A stretch of 64,000 nt of DNA from Acanthamoeba sp. SK_2022b (Eukaryota > Discosea > Longamoebia > Acanthamoebidae): positions 1 through 64,000 of the forward strand of contig JANDJZ010000180.1 in NCBI GenBank assembly GCA_027943245.1. Reading direction: 5' to 3'. The notes under the pieces were generated by a model. It saw nothing but the letters and a program-made list of their open reading frames with translations, searched no databases and was not told where the DNA came from. Made by a program: the position numbers and the translations under genes. This document shows positions 35,433 to 47,617 of this stretch, piece after piece (position 1 is the first letter of the stretch; every line of letters begins with the position of its first letter).

Positions 35433-35871
35433 TCTCCCCCGCCCCCTTTGTCCATAGACCACCCATTCGAACTACAAAGAAACAAGCGGGACCTGGCTCG
35501 GCCTGCCGTCTTGTTTAAATGCTCTTGAATTTTATTTATTATTATACGTTGGCCAATGACGATCTCTGCTCATCCCTCGGGTGCCTCGTACCACATCATC
35601 TGTAACATGCACTTGTGTGGGTGACGTTCCCTCACCTGAGTATTCTTTTATTTCCTTTGCCTTTTCACCGAGGGGCAAGGGTCCTCTCCGGGGGGGACGG
35701 GGTTACTGGCCACATCCCGAAAAGGAGATTTTGTAAGGAGGCGGGTCTCCTTTTCGAGAAGCGACAGCCAATCGCTGGCGACCTTTGGGCAAGGAAGAGG
35801 CCAGGGCCCGGGGCTTGGCTATCACTCTTACCTCTCCCACCGTGCAAGCAACACCTCTACAGACAAAGCAG
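35433..35871. other. Intergenic, about 440 bp
   Basis: This is the 3' flank of the MFS gene and the promoter of the lysine-rich nuclear-type gene. No distinct feature was seen. Confidence 0.5.
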
Positions 35872-37893
35872 ATGCAGACGTGCCAGCTCAACCCCACCAA
35901 CATGCCCCACCTGGCAGACAAGGACGCGAGCAAGTTTGACTACCTGAGCGTTCTGCTCAACCAGGACGACGCCAAGCTTGCCAGGCTGGCCAAGACCGGG
36001 TTGCGCTGGGTGCAGCACTCCTCGGCGGTGAGGGACATCGGTGCCTTTGCTTACTCCATGAGCACGTTGGAGCTCTTCATCGCCACCTTCGTCTACCGTC
36101 CCGCGTCAGACTCGGACGGTATCCGCATGGCCCTGGTGACTCTCAGCTCGCAGGCGGCCCCCGTCCTGCTGGCCCACGCCCGCCTGGAGCTCGAGGAGGC
36201 CAACAACCGCTCCAAGGCCAGCAACGTGTTGGAACCTCTTCGTCGTGGCGGTCCTGCTTATTGCTTGGCCAAGTATGGCATCAACGCCACCCTGCTGTGG
36301 GACAGCGCTACTACTACCCACTTTATGCTCGATTGCATGCTCGATTGCTTTCTCTTGATCGCCAAGATTCAAGGTAAGGTTTTTTTCTCACAACGTTGGT
36401 TATTTTTAATGGTGACGAAAGCTGTCAATGGCTAAAGATGGCGGTACAAATCAAGCTGATTTTTTGCCGTCATGATGTGCGGTTGGCCATCTGATCTTCC
36501 TGGATTTATGTAATTAAGCTTACATCGTGTTCCATTTTTTGCTCAGGCCCCGTAGCGGTGACCCAAGTGCATGCCAAGGTATGGGTGCCTCTTGTGCTAG
36601 AACACAAAGACGACGACATCACCATCCGTACGCTCTCTCTCTCTCTCTCTTGCCGTGTGTCCTTGCTCACCTCTCGTCGCGGGCAACGCAGGTGGGCTTG
36701 AGATTATGCGCCTCGGCGCAAACGCGAACGAAGAGGTGCCTGTTGGGCTACGGCCTGTGCTGCGGGGTCTGCTCGAGCGCTCCCCGAGCGTGCGCAAGGC
36801 CACTCGCGCGTACTGGCAGGCCACCGCCGGCATGCCCGTCTCCTGCTACGCCGTACGCCCTGGCCCTCTCACCAGTCCCCTTGCCCACTCACTCACCTCC
36901 TCCCCTACGTAGAAAACGTTCATGGGGCAGCCGACGTTGAGCAAGATCAAAGCGCTGTACGTCGTGCGCATCAACGGCTCAGTCCTGCCCAAGCGCGGCA
37001 AGCAGAACGAAGCCGGGCTCATCGCAGCGAACCTCGTCCTTGAGGTAACCTCCCCTTTGCTGCTCCTCTCTGGCGTTGCGATGACTCAGCTCACGCTCAA
37101 AACGCGCTCTGTGTCCGTCGTCCTTCAGTCCAGCAAGGAGCTCGATGCGTTATGCGATGCCGTGGCCTGCTTGGCTGCCCACGCCACCGCCGCGATCTGG
37201 CCCAAGATCAACTCGTGCGTGGCTGCCCTTCACTGTTGTCCAGTGTGCTCGCGATATACACAACTTTGTCTAATCCTGATCCCAATGCTGGCACCAACAA
37301 CGTTCGCAGCTCGTACTGGACGATGGCCAGGCTTGTGATCAGCAGCGCCCAATCGTCTGCCCAGTTCCTCCAAGCCGAGCCCGGAGAGCGCACTGCGATT
37401 CAAGAAGGTAAGCGGCTCCCTCGCCATGCATTACCTTTGATTCACGCGCCTGTCCACCGCGGAGGACTGACCCTCTCCACTCTTCCACAGCCTATGCGAG
37501 CTTTGCAAGCTCCCAGGCTGGAGCGAGGGTCGCCGAACTGAAGCAGATGCCGTGGGACATACGCAAGGTGGCCTGCGCCGGCATGGTCGCACTCAGGCAT
37601 CTGCCGGACGACCGCGCCACCAACGTGGCCATGAACTACCTCATCGAGCAGGTCAAGCGGCCCGTGACCGCCGACAACGCGTACCGCTCCCTCTCGATTG
37701 GCTCATTCAGAGTGTGGTGTATCGCTTAGACTCTCTCCCTCTCCTTCTCTTGGTTCGCAGCGTGAGCGTTTTCCTGTTGTTGGGCGCGCTGCTGCACAAC
37801 GAGCGCGCTAGGTCGCAGATCCTGACCGGCAATGTGCAGGCCAAGCTACAGGCCTTGCAAGGGCTCACCTTGACTCACGTACGTGATTTCCGG

Positions 37894-37991
<98 letters not shown>

Positions 37992-39271
37992 AGAGTGTCT
38001 AACCGTGGCCTGACTACTTCGAACAGCCGATCGTGCGTGAGGTTTCCGCGTGGGCTTGGCGTCAAGCTGCCGTCGAGCCTCTCGGTATGAACGCATCCCG
38101 TGGTGTGGTGTGTTCGCTCAACGCTCTGAAAGCGAGCGCTGAGGGTTCCTCACACGCCCCAACTGCTACTGCGGTGACGAAGAAGGGGGAGGGCGCGAGT
38201 GCCAGCGCAGAGAAGCGCAAGGGAGAGCAGCGCAACCAGGACCAGCGCAAGGAAGGCCAGCAGGAAGCTCAAGACCCGACGTGGTCGCCCAAGAAGGCGA
38301 ACGGAAGGAGGGCCAAGAAGCAGAGCACGAAGAGCGCAACGAGCGCAAAGGCCCCAACGAGCGCGGTTGCGAAGACGAGGACGAAGCGGGCAACGACGGC
38401 CAAGGCGTCGGCCACGAAGCCGACAAAGAAGAGAACGAGGGAGGCGGCGGCTCTGACGTACCAGCCGGAGCCGGAGCCCACGCTGAAGAGGAAGAGGGAG
38501 ACTCCAGACGCCGCCGAGCCTACGGCTGCCTCTCCTGCCAAGCGTACAAGGACGTGCCCAGACGACGATACCGAAAACAAGCATGTGGATTGTGGCGCGA
38601 ACTCCGACGCTCCTCCCACCGCTGCCATCCCCACAGCGGTCCCCGTCGCGACCCCCGCTCCCGTTCGCACAGCCAATCTCCCTGCTGCTCACCCCACCGC
38701 CGTTCCCGCTACTATTCCCGGGGCTTCTACCATGACCACTACCGTCTCCGCTCCCCTTCCTGCCATCAATACCTCAGCAGCTCTCGCAGCTCCCTACTGC
38801 CCCTTGTGCGTTCCGCCCGTTCCCATCAGGCCTAAAGTCCCGATTGCCAAGCCTTGGCCCCTCGGTGCCACGCCGGTGCCCTCGGTGCAGCCAAGCCCTA
38901 AGCTCGTAGTGCCGGCACCGATACCTGCGCCGAACATGCTCCCGTTCATCGTGGAGCGCATACGAGCCCAGGCTCGTGCTTACGGCCTTCAGCCGTTGGA
39001 ACCGACCTATGCGCCGCTGTACGACACCCCATTTAGCCCTCCCGGTCTCCACCAAGTTTCCGGCTTCCTCGCGGAAGTGTACGCCAGCTTCTTTGGCAGG
39101 CCAGCAACGGATGCGACGTCTACGGAGGAGCGACCCAGGAAGAGACAGGCCATCAACAAGCAGGGTGGCGTGCAACGCAGCGCTGATATGCAACAATTGC
39201 AGGACATGGTGATAGATCTCACGATGGACGATGGCGAGCCGCAGCCCGGGAGCAGGCAGCCCTCTTCGTAA
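35872..39271 (+). CDS. Unrecognised nuclear-type protein with H1-like basic tail and SUMO-interaction-like motif
   Basis: I do not recognise the family. The first ATG used is 35872 (MQTCQLNPTNMPHLADKDAS). The N-terminal 500-600 residues, spread over about eight exons, are helical and amphipathic (for example FDYLSVLLNQDDAKLARLAK, GIRMALVTLSSQAAPVLLAH, GLRPVLRGLLERSPSVRKAT, IRKVACAGMVALRHLPDDRA), like ARM/HEAT-type repeats. The last exon (after the GT/GA repeat intron, from about 38028) encodes a Lys/Ala/Thr/Pro-rich stretch resembling histone H1 tails (KKANGRRAKKQSTKSATSAK, TTAKASATKPTKKRTREAA). It then has a long Pro/Ala region and ends MVIDLTMDDGEPQPGSRQPS. The V-I-D-L-T core followed by acidic residues fits a SUMO-interaction motif. 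A chromatin or nuclear-body role is inference. Internal exon joins are approximate. Confidence 0.7.
37895..37991. repeat. (TG)n(GA)n compound microsatellite in an intron
   Basis: About 36 TG units followed by about 13 GA units. The tract lies in the last intron of the lysine-rich gene, shortly after a CACGTACGTG donor region. Confidence 0.95.
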
Positions 39272-39598
39272 GGGCCGCGGTTTGTTCAGTTTGGCAGTGT
39301 GAATAGAGGGTGTTGGGGTATTCAACGGGAGGAGAGCTGAAGACTTTACTAGTGGGCCACAAGGTGATGCTAACTTGCAAATGCGGTGGCTGTTGTGAGC
39401 GGCGGGAAAGGAAAGAGAGGGTAAGAGAAAAGAGTGTGTGTGAGCCTTTTGATGCAGTAGCTCTGCAGTTCGTGACTTGCAGAGAGAGAGAGAGAGAGAG
39501 AGAGAAGCGTGATGTGGGGACACACAGCTTTTGAAAGTGAGAGCTGAGGCCGGACGCAGCAAACAAGAGCTTAAAAAGCAGACTGTGCTTGAGGCAAT
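39272..39598. other. Convergent intergenic region, about 330 bp
   Basis: This gap lies between the stops of two converging genes. It contains a (GA)n tract at about 39480-39504. No gene was seen. Confidence 0.6.
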
Positions 39599-41262
39599 CT
39601 AGGCCAGAAGTGGTAGGTGGTGACGTTCAACAAGGGCCAGCCTCCGAAGATGGCCTGGAACTTGGTCGAGCATTCGGCGCGTTCGTCGTAGTGATCGGTC
39701 ATGTCGCTCAGGCCAGGGGCCGACTTCCTGTGGACACAGAAAGTTCATGAGAACCAGGACAACATGGACACGGGGTCGTCGCCTAATTGAACGGAGGACG
39801 TACTTGTGCTGGAAGAACCTGATCATTTGCCCCTGGTGCAGCTTGACAAAGACTGGAGGAGCTTTGAAGGTTTTGGCGGCTAAGAAGTTGATGGCAATGT
39901 CCTCGCAGTTCGTGAGTGCGTCGACCTGAGCCCTGGCCTCTACCATGGGTCCTTCCCGCTTGTCGTACTCCCGCATCAAATCCCGCGAGATGAACGCGGC
40001 GTTGGTGAGAACCAGGTTGTCCGGTTTGCAGTCCCTGGGACCGTAGAATCCCGGCTCGGCGTGCTTGGGAGCGATGCCCACGATTGACTGGCGGTGGAGC
40101 TGCCACGTCTGCTCGCGTTGCACGAGGAACGTGAGACAGCCGTCAGGAACAAGCTTGGCGGCAAATGTCTTGTTGGGTCTGACACCTACCCTGAAGGCCA
40201 GCTCCATGCCCTCGGGAGTGTAGGCCAGGTCGTCATCGCTGGACAGCACCGCCTCGGTCTTTACTCTATCCGCTACCGCGAACCTGTTCGCGTGTGGCCA
40301 GTCAGCCAATTTGTTTCACCTTGAGAAGACAGCGACTGTGCCCACCTGTTGTTCAGCGAGCCAGGGCGGTAGGGGAGGTTGGATATGAAGGTCAAGGGCA
40401 GGGTGATGGCTGCCTTGAGCTCACGGGTAACAGAGGAGTTTAAGGGAGGAGTCACGACGAGTATCTCGGCGATCGAGCTCCGGCCGTCGTATCGCTTGAG
40501 GGCTCGCTGGAGCAGGAAGATGCGCGAAGGGATCGTGATGATGACAAGGGTGAACTTCTCCCCCCTGTCAGCCTCGCTGAAATGGTGCACGACCGCTTTG
40601 CTCTCGATGGAGCGGGCACTGAGTGGCTCGGAGCAAGCCTCTCCCGTAGCCCACGACGCATAGTGCTCCACGTGGCCGCACTCGCCCCTGATCTCGGGTC
40701 GTGTGGTCATGCAGAGGGGGGAGCTGTCTGTATTGAATGCTGTGAGGACTCGTGCTTGGCTCGTGGCTGACCTTTGCCGGAGTGAAGAGAGGACAGAAGA
40801 AGAGGAACTGAGGGATGTAGCGGTTGAAGAGGAAACCGACGAGGACGAGGAAGATGAAGAGAGGGAAGAGGAGACTGGAGCCGCCGCTTTAACTTGGCGG
40901 GCAGTTAATCTGGTGGCAGGCGAAGAAGGAGCTGTTGAAGAAGAGATATCTACCGGGAAGGACGATGTCGACGTTGGAGTTGTTGAAGTTGAGGTAGAGG
41001 TAGAGGTTGAGGTAGTGGTAGAGGTTGAAGTTGAAGAGGTGTCTCTTGAAGTTGAGGTTGAAGATGAAGACGACGAAGAAACAGAGGAAGCTGAGGAGGA
41101 GGAGCCAGAAGGGATGGCAAGGAGTCGCGGTTGGGGGAGCAGCAAAGGCCGGTCGAACGGCGCGACGACAGAGATGATGTGAGGGTAGATGGCAAAGAAG
41201 AAGCCAACGAATATGCAGTTGAGAAGGAGAACCGAGCGAAGGGACGCCACCCGACGCATCAT
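39599..41262 (-). CDS. GT64 exostosin-like glycosyltransferase, type II membrane protein
   Basis: The ATG at 41262 (MMRRVASLRSVLLLNCIFVG, then FFFAIYPHIISVVAPF) gives a signal anchor; an in-frame ATG nine codons upstream is at 41289. A very long Ser/Thr stem follows, a likely O-glycosylated stalk. The catalytic part has the hallmarks of the exostosin C-terminal (glycosyl transferase 64) domain: FTLVIITIPSRIFLLQRALK, YDGRSSIAEILVVTPPL, LNNR joined to FAVADRVKTEAVLSSDDDLA, where DDD is the metal/UDP-sugar motif, then LVLTNAAFISRDLMREYDKR and TNCEDIAINFLAAKTFKAPP. A last exon ends NVTTYHFWP. There are three exons. EXT-family GT64 domains transfer GlcNAc or GalNAc to nascent glycosaminoglycan-like chains. 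Here it is the stand-alone form, as in EXTL2, without the GT47 half. Confidence 0.9.
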
Positions 41263-41620
41263 CTTTGTCCCAGTTGCCTGAGAGCACACACGCCCAGGAG
41301 GAAGAGCAGTAGGAAGGGCAAGGTTGGAACTGAATAACTACGGAAAGGCGTAACGAACCGAGAGCGGTGGCGCGATTTTGCCTGACTACCAACACTCAGG
41401 CGTGCACCAAATAAGGCAATCAAACTCTGTTCCGACACACAACCAAAAAGGAGGATGGGCTTCTCGGCTTGCGTGGGTCTTGGTTTGTTTTTATACACGA
41501 TGAGACCACCACCTCGCGAGCACAGACTCGCAAGCAGCGGCGGCATTAAAAACACATTGTAAAAAAAGAAAGAAAAATAGAATAATAAGAGATCAGAGTG
41601 AATGGCACAACCGAGGGGCG
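41263..41620. other. Intergenic, about 360 bp
   Basis: This is the promoter of the GT64 gene and the 3' flank of the SH3 gene. No other feature was seen. Confidence 0.5.
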
Positions 41621-44600
41621 CTACTCGGCAGACACCAGGGCGGGCGAAGCTTGCTCGGGCGGAGCGGCGACCGAGGCGCTCTTCCCGCCCAAGGGCTGCG
41701 GCGTTCTCGTACGCACCCTGGCCCGCCCTCTCGCAGCTGCACACGAACAACCATGCCATGATGAGGTCTTGTCATCCTCTCCGTGTTTGTGTGGGGGGGA
41801 GGTCGTACCGGCCGTCGCTGGCTTGGCTGTGGGCGTCGGGGCGGTGTCGGGCTTGGCCTTGGGCGCCGACGGCGAGGGATCGGCCGCAGCCGGCGCGGCT
41901 GTCGTCGTCGCCGACGACTCTGCGGCCTGTGGCGGCGTGAAGACTCCGGCAAACGGCGGCGGCGCGTCAGATGTGTTGCGTCGCATGCGGACGCCGTTGT
42001 TCGCCGGTTCGGGCGTCAAGCTGTTTTGGGGAGGGGGCGAGTCGCCGCACGACGGCGTCGCGGGCGCGGGTCGCACCGAGCCCGCGTCTTTCCTTCGCGA
42101 CAGGATGATGGGGGTGCCCTCCTTGAACTTGCGAGTGGGCTGCGTGGGTGCCGCCGCTTCTGTCGACACCGGGGGCGTCGCTGTGGCCAGCGGCGATGGC
42201 GAGGAGGGCAGCGGTGCCAAGACCTGGGGGATCGGCGATGACGGGGCCGAGTGGGAGGACGGGGCCGCGGTGGGTTTCATCCACGGTATCGCCGCGTGCG
42301 TCGAGGTCTTGGCCGCCCCGCGGGGCGAGTGGCCGATGGTCTTGGCCAGCGTGGCAAAGGAATGTGTGGAGGCGGGCTTGGTGGTGGCTTGGTTGCCCGC
42401 TCTCTGCGCGGGGTTCTGCCACTGCAGCTGGGGCAGGGTCTTGAGCGAGATCGACGTCGGCGCGGGGGGCTTGGCCACCGCAGGCGAGGGCAGCGCCGAG
42501 AACGATTGCGACTGGACGCTGTTGTGGACTGCGCCAGAATTCCTGAGGGGAGCGGGGGCTGGCGGCGACGGCGACGGCGACGCTCCGCCAAAGAGCATCT
42601 TCCGTCGTTCCTGCACGAGGTTGGAGGTCCCGCCCGTGCTCAGGGACAGCGTGGACGACGGGGCGGCCGAGGCGGACATGACCGCCGCCGAGAAGCTCTG
42701 GCTGAGTGCGGCGACCTTGCTGTTGCCGGGCGGCACCACCGTGGGCGAAGCCGCCGGTCCGCCCGACGCGCTGGGAGACGTGATCGGCACGAACGAGACG
42801 CGCGACGCCGGTAAACTCAGATTGGGCAGCGTGGCGGCTGGCGCGCTCGAGGGAGAGGTGGTGGCCGCGTGCTGGGTTGGTGTGGCGGTGGCGGTGGAGG
42901 CGGGGGTGGCAAGGAGGCTGGTGGGCGTGCATCTCGGCGAGGAGGAGGGGGAGGGCGTGGTCGACGTCGAGGGCGTGGCAGCGGGCGATGTGGTCACCGA
43001 CGACGACCGCGAAGGCGTGGCCGACGACGACGGGGAGAGCGATAGCGCCGGCGACGATGGCGGGTAGGCCGACGTGGAGACGGACGACGAGAGCGAGGGC
43101 TCGAGCGCGGGCAGGACGGGGGCCGAAGCCGATGTGGCCGCGGGGTGGAGGCCGGGAGGGGTGAAGGAGCTGAGGGACGGCGATGCCGAGACGCTCTTGC
43201 GCGGCTGGTGCTGCGCGAGCGGGGCGCTGATTAGCGAGGGCAAGTCGCTCAGCGATGACGAGGGCGAGGCGACGGGCGACGACAACGGCGACGAGTCGGT
43301 CGAGTAGGGCGTCATGGAGGCGACCTCCAACGGCGGCGAGGGAGCGGGCGACAGCGGGTCCAGCAGAGAGATCCTAGAAGACGACGAGCACGTGTCCTCT
43401 TCCTCGCTGTTGGTGCGGGCCTGCGCGGTCAGCGAGGCGTCGAGGACGACGGGCAATGCCACGGCCACGTCGGCGGCCTCGCGTCGCTCGTGGCGCTTGA
43501 GCTCCTCCCACACCTCGTCGAACGCGTGCTCGGAGGGGGGTGGAGGGGCCGGGCCAAAGATGAGCGAGGGAGGAGGGGAGGAGAGCGGGGACGACGACGC
43601 CGACATGCGTGTGGGCGACAGTGGCGGCGATGAGGCGTCGCGGGGCGGCGGGGGCGCCGTGCCAAAGATGAGCGAGGGAGAGGGCGACGAGAGCGGCGAC
43701 ACATGAGCGCGAGGTGGTGGAGATGTCGGGGTGCGCATGCCGTCGTCGTCGTCGTCGTCGTCGTCGGAGTCGTCCTCGCATTGCTCATCAGCAATGACCT
43801 GATCACGAGGGCGGCAAGGTTAGGCCACGCACACGACGCCTAGATAGAGGCAGGCATTTACTTGGTGAGGGTCAGTGGCGGCTGGTGTAGCATAGAGGTT
43901 GACAAAGATACGAGGAAAGAGGCCACACTGGCCATTCAGTCGTCCCGTCCACCAATCGCTCTTCTTTCGGCTGAGCACCTCGATGACGTCTCTGTGCTCG
44001 CAACCGAGTAGCCGTGAGCAGAAAAAAACGAGCACGCACAGGTGCAAAACAACGACCAGCCCGTGCGAGCGGTACCCCTCTTGGAAGCTGAGTTCGGTTG
44101 ATTGCTGGGCTTTGAAGTTGTAGGTGGCGATGCACATGACGATTTCCTCATCGGCCTCGGCCGATCCTTCTTGCGATGTTGGCAAGGTTGTCGTTGTTGG
44201 TGCCTCATCCCCTTTGGCTGAGGAGGCGGGCGGTTCCCTACAGGGTGGCGGGGGCGGAGCCTTACGCTGAAGGGGGCTACTCGAGTGGCGGAGGAGAACG
44301 GCGGGAAGCGGCGGCAGCGGAGGCGGGGCCTGTGGATTATTATGTACAGCTGCACACGCAGGGGCGAAGAGAGGTGGTGGGGGTAGTGGGGCGGGGCGAT
44401 GTAGTAGCACTTGGGGTTTGGGGGGAGCCGTGGATCGCCGCTCCTTCGGGGCGCATGGTGGCGGCTCGATTACCAACGCCTCGGGGATGGGTGCCTTGCG
44501 CAGGGCCTCGGAATCGATCGGTTCCCATTGCTCGCGATTGCTGTGGCGTGGTGCGTCTTTTCGCTTGTCGGCACCTCCGCGAATGATCGAGAACATGCGC

Positions 44601-44893
44601 TTAACCCGCCCCGAGGAAAGCTGCGCGGGATCAGCAGGCCGCGAGCCGAGGGCAGACGCGCGCTCCTGCGGGTCTCGGATGACGTCGGCCATGTTGCGGA
44701 AGGTGTCATAGTCGGGCTGCGAGATGACGACGTCGGTGTCGCCCCGGCTCTTCCTCTTCTCCTTCTTCTTGTGCTTCTTCTTCCTCTTTGTAGGTTCGTC
44801 TTCCTCCTGTGAATCTGGGTGGTCGGTCATAGTGGTGAACTCTTCCCTATCGCCTCTCCCGTTCTCGACCAACAGCTCATCCACGTTCATCAT
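41621..44893 (-). CDS. Large SH3-domain, proline/serine-rich scaffold protein
   Basis: Three exons (44893-44076, 43991-43862, 43798-41621) join in frame to about 1,040 residues. The N-terminus is acidic, then very basic (KRKKKHKKKEKRKSR), followed by polyproline runs (PPPLPPLPAVLLRHSSSP). One SH3 domain spans the first two exons: CIATYNFKAQQSTELSFQEG joined to DVIEVLSRKKSDWWTGRLNG, then QCGLFPRIFVNLY. It has the ALYDF-like, WW and G-x-F-P-x-x-Y landmarks. The rest is disordered Ser/Pro/Ala, with a duplicated motif SPSLIFG(T/P)APPPP and a stretch NLVQERRKMLFGG. Such scaffolds usually link actin regulators or endocytic proteins; the presence of its own PxxP ligands suggests self-regulation. A GTACGA...GTGCAG segment near 41735-41810 could be a further intron, changing the last 60 residues. 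Confidence 0.85.
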
Positions 44894-45372
44894 TTCTTCT
44901 GGCTTCTAACGGACCTGTCTTCTTGGAGGTCAACGACGCGCCTCAATATCGATCGTACATACACACAAGGCCAACCCACACCACCACCACAGCACACGCT
45001 TTAGACACCTGGTGTCAGGTGGGGCCTCTCGTCTATTGCTTCTGGGTGGTTGTCATCGCCACCCCTGAGCTCTCGTGCTGTTTTATGTCGACGCCCCACA
45101 TAAGCGCCTCTTCGTCTCTGGGCTGGCTGAAAAAAGGGCTGGCGTTGGCCCTTAACAAGCCCACCCGCCTTCGAATAACGATCACACCGAGTTCTCTTTA
45201 TTTGATCTCACAAACCGCAAAGAGAGAAGGCTTACGTCGTCATGAGTTCACCGGTAGCACCGCCATGAGTTCGCCGCTGTTCTCCTTTTGCGTACGCGAA
45301 AGCGAAGGGAGGGGCTGCGAGAGAGAGAGAGAGAGAGCATAGTGTACAAGGGATGAGAAAGGTGAGAGCGAG
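44894..45372. other. Intergenic, about 480 bp
   Basis: This is the upstream region of the SH3 gene and the 3' flank of the EF-hand gene. It has a short GA run near 45318-45337. No gene was seen. Confidence 0.5.
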
Positions 45373-45697
45373 CTACTCGTCGCCGAAGCCTCGGTAGAAG
45401 AGGGACGAGGTGTCGATCGTCAGGAACCGCAGGAACGAGGGATGCGCCCGCACCATCTGCTCGTACTCCTCACGCGATATCCGTCCATCGCCTGTTACGA
45501 ACAGAGTGTGCCGTTTCCGACGGGCAAGCGTCAGCCGAAAAGTGTACGCAGGCGCAGCAGCCACGTTATTGGAGCAGGCTGGGACCATTGGAGTCCACTT
45601 GCGCAAATGTGTCATCGACCAGCGTGCGGATCTGCTCGTCACTGAGGTCCAGCATGTTTTCCGAGAGCGCGGCCTTCAGCAACTGATGTAGTTCGGT

Positions 45698-45777
<80 letters not shown>

Positions 45778-46445
45778 CGTGTGTGTGTGCGTGCGTTTGC
45801 CGTCAGCTCGCCTGCGAGCTCGACAGGACAATGGCGAGTGCACGCACCGATCGATGTAGCCGTCGCCGTCGATGTCGTAGATGCGGAACGAATCTGTGAA
45901 GACGCCAAGAGGAGAGGGTCAGTAACCCGCTGTGTACCCTGTCTTGAGTGTGCGGCGGTACGCTTGATCTTCTCTTCCACCGTGCCGCGCTCACAGAACA
46001 CGGATATGCCCAAGCAGAACTCCCTGCCGTCACACAAGGGTGGGTGGGTGGCGGTCAGCGCGGTGTGGCAATTAGCTTGCCCGCGACGAGTCGACGGCAG
46101 TGTACCGGAAGTCTATCTCGTTGTTGCCGTCCACATCGAAGATGGAGAAGAACCGCTTCGTGAATACTCGGTCATGTCGTCCCAAAGCTGCAGGAAGAGG
46201 ACATCAACGCCAGAGAGCAGCAGAGAGCAGCAGAGAGGAAAGATACCGGCCTGGAACTCGTTGAGCTCAATGGTGTCGTCCTTTTGAATGGAAGCCGATA
46301 CCGCCCGGAAGCGTTCGAACAGCACCCGTATCTCGGCTTCGTTGACTGACCGGTCACCCCACAACCCTCTTTCGTAAGCACGAGCATGGTGAGAAAGGCA
46401 AAGAGAGCCGTGTACAGTGGGTGTGCCGTGTAAGGAAGGCCACAT
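45373..46445 (-). CDS. Calcineurin-B/CBL-like EF-hand calcium sensor
   Basis: Six or seven short exons encode four EF-hand modules. The first is degenerate (VNEAEIRVLFERFRAVSASI). The second loop is DVDGNNEIDFRE (the last residue comes from a splice join), the third DIDGDGYIDRTE and the fourth DSNGDGRISREE (also across a splice). All three have calcium ligands at positions 1, 3, 5, 9 and 12. Between them lie EFCLGISVFCERGTVEEKIK and LSDEQIRTLVDDTFAQVDS. The tail YEQMVRAHPSFLRFLTIDTS resembles the C-terminal helix of calcineurin B and CBL/CHP proteins. Such proteins regulate a phosphatase, kinase or transporter in response to calcium. The start is uncertain: the ATG at 46445 is the most upstream in-frame ATG that I can see, and no Gly2 myristoylation site is visible. 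Confidence 0.82.
45701..45796. repeat. (GT)n with GC interruptions in an intron
   Basis: About 31 GT units are followed by GC/GT mixed repeats. The tract lies in the EF-hand gene intron between the exon coding the third EF-hand and the exon starting TELHQLLKAALSENM. It is (CA)n on the sense strand. Confidence 0.95.
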
Positions 46446-46707
46446 CCTGTGGCGGCAGCTGGGGCTTCGCTTCTACCGCTCCCATCTCTGCCACTTGGTG
46501 GGATTAAGCCGAATCTACTTTCCTGTATTACTTCTATCTTCCCTCCTGATGCGAAGCAGCCTCGCAGTTGAGGTCTCCCCAGAGGCGTGTATTGTGGTCA
46601 AGGTGTGTGTCCAGCTTGCCCAGTTTCTCCTTCTGTGGTCCCTTTTCCTGTTCTTTTCACTGTCTGTGCGCGTTATTCTCGAAGCACCACAACTGTGGAG
46701 GAACATA

Positions 46708-47371
46708 ATGATCGTTCTGTTCGATGGAGTGTGCGTCATGTGCAACTGGTGCGTGCACTTCGTCGTCGATCGTGACCCTGAAGGTACAGCCTTTTTCATT
46801 CATCTTATTAATTTTCGATCTTTTCATCATTGTGATGCTCGCCTGGGTGGCAGGGAAGATCCAGTTTGCGTCGCTGCAGTCACAGTACGCGCGTGAGGTG
46901 ATGGAGAAGTTCCACGTGCCGCCCGACCTGGACAGCGTCATCGTAATCGAGGACGAACACCTCTACACCCATTCGTCAGGTAAGCTCCTCGCTTGAGGCC
47001 AAGGGGCAGAGAGTGACGTTGTCTACGTATGGCGCACGATGCAGCTGCGCTGAAGGTGATGTCGCAGCTCACGATGCCGTGGCCGCTGTTCTACTTCTTC
47101 TTCTACTTCCTGGTGCCCTCGTTCGTCCGCGACTTCTTCTACCGCATCGTGGCCAGCAACAGGTGCCGTCGCTGCCCGCCTCTGTGCTGCACTCACCTGC
47201 TTGCTCACGACACACGACGCACTACACGACACAAGGTACTCGTGGTTTGGCAAGATGGACGCGTGCAGGCGGCCCACACCGCAGCTGCGAGCCCGCTTCC
47301 TCGACGCCGATGAACAATTCAAGCCTCGACCGACGCAAGATGACGGCGAACCTCTGCTTGGCCAATCATGA
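46708..47371 (+). CDS. DCC-family (DUF393) thiol-disulfide oxidoreductase-like protein
   Basis: Four exons. The first in-frame ATG near the conserved core (46708) gives MIVLFDGVCVMCNWCVHFVV. D-G-V-C-x-x-C-N is the D-x-x-C-x-x-C motif that names the DCC family. The chain continues with DRDPEG joined to KIQFASLQSQYAREVMEKFH, then VPPDLDSVIVIEDEHLYTHS, AALKVMSQLTMPWPLFYFFF, LVPSFVRDFFYRIVASNR and YSWFGKMDACRRPTPQLRAR. The stop is at 47369-47371. The length of about 155 residues is normal. The family has a thioredoxin-like fold with a conserved CxxC and is thought to act in thiol chemistry; no substrate is known. The start may be further upstream, because an open frame continues to 46417. Confidence 0.82.
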
Positions 47372-47617
47372 TGACCGGCCCTCCACTTGGCTTCAAGCCT
47401 TGCTGTTGTTCTTGTTGAATTTATAATTTATTTTAAATATAAATATAATAAATAACCAACATTTACTCGCGTCTTTTCTTTATCTTGGTGACCCCAACAA
47501 GTATCCGAAAGGAAACGACACGGCTTTCTAGCCTCGCGCAGCTCTGACCTCCCAAGCTCATCTCAAAGCAAACCAACAGTCCGCAGGTGGAGCCTCGCGC
47601 AAAGAGATAAAGACAAA

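Noticed and set aside
41598..43067. 489-codon plus-strand frame opposite the SH3 gene
   Set aside because: It is the antisense of a Ser/Pro/Ala-rich GC-biased exon. It is Gly/Ala/Val low complexity without a domain.
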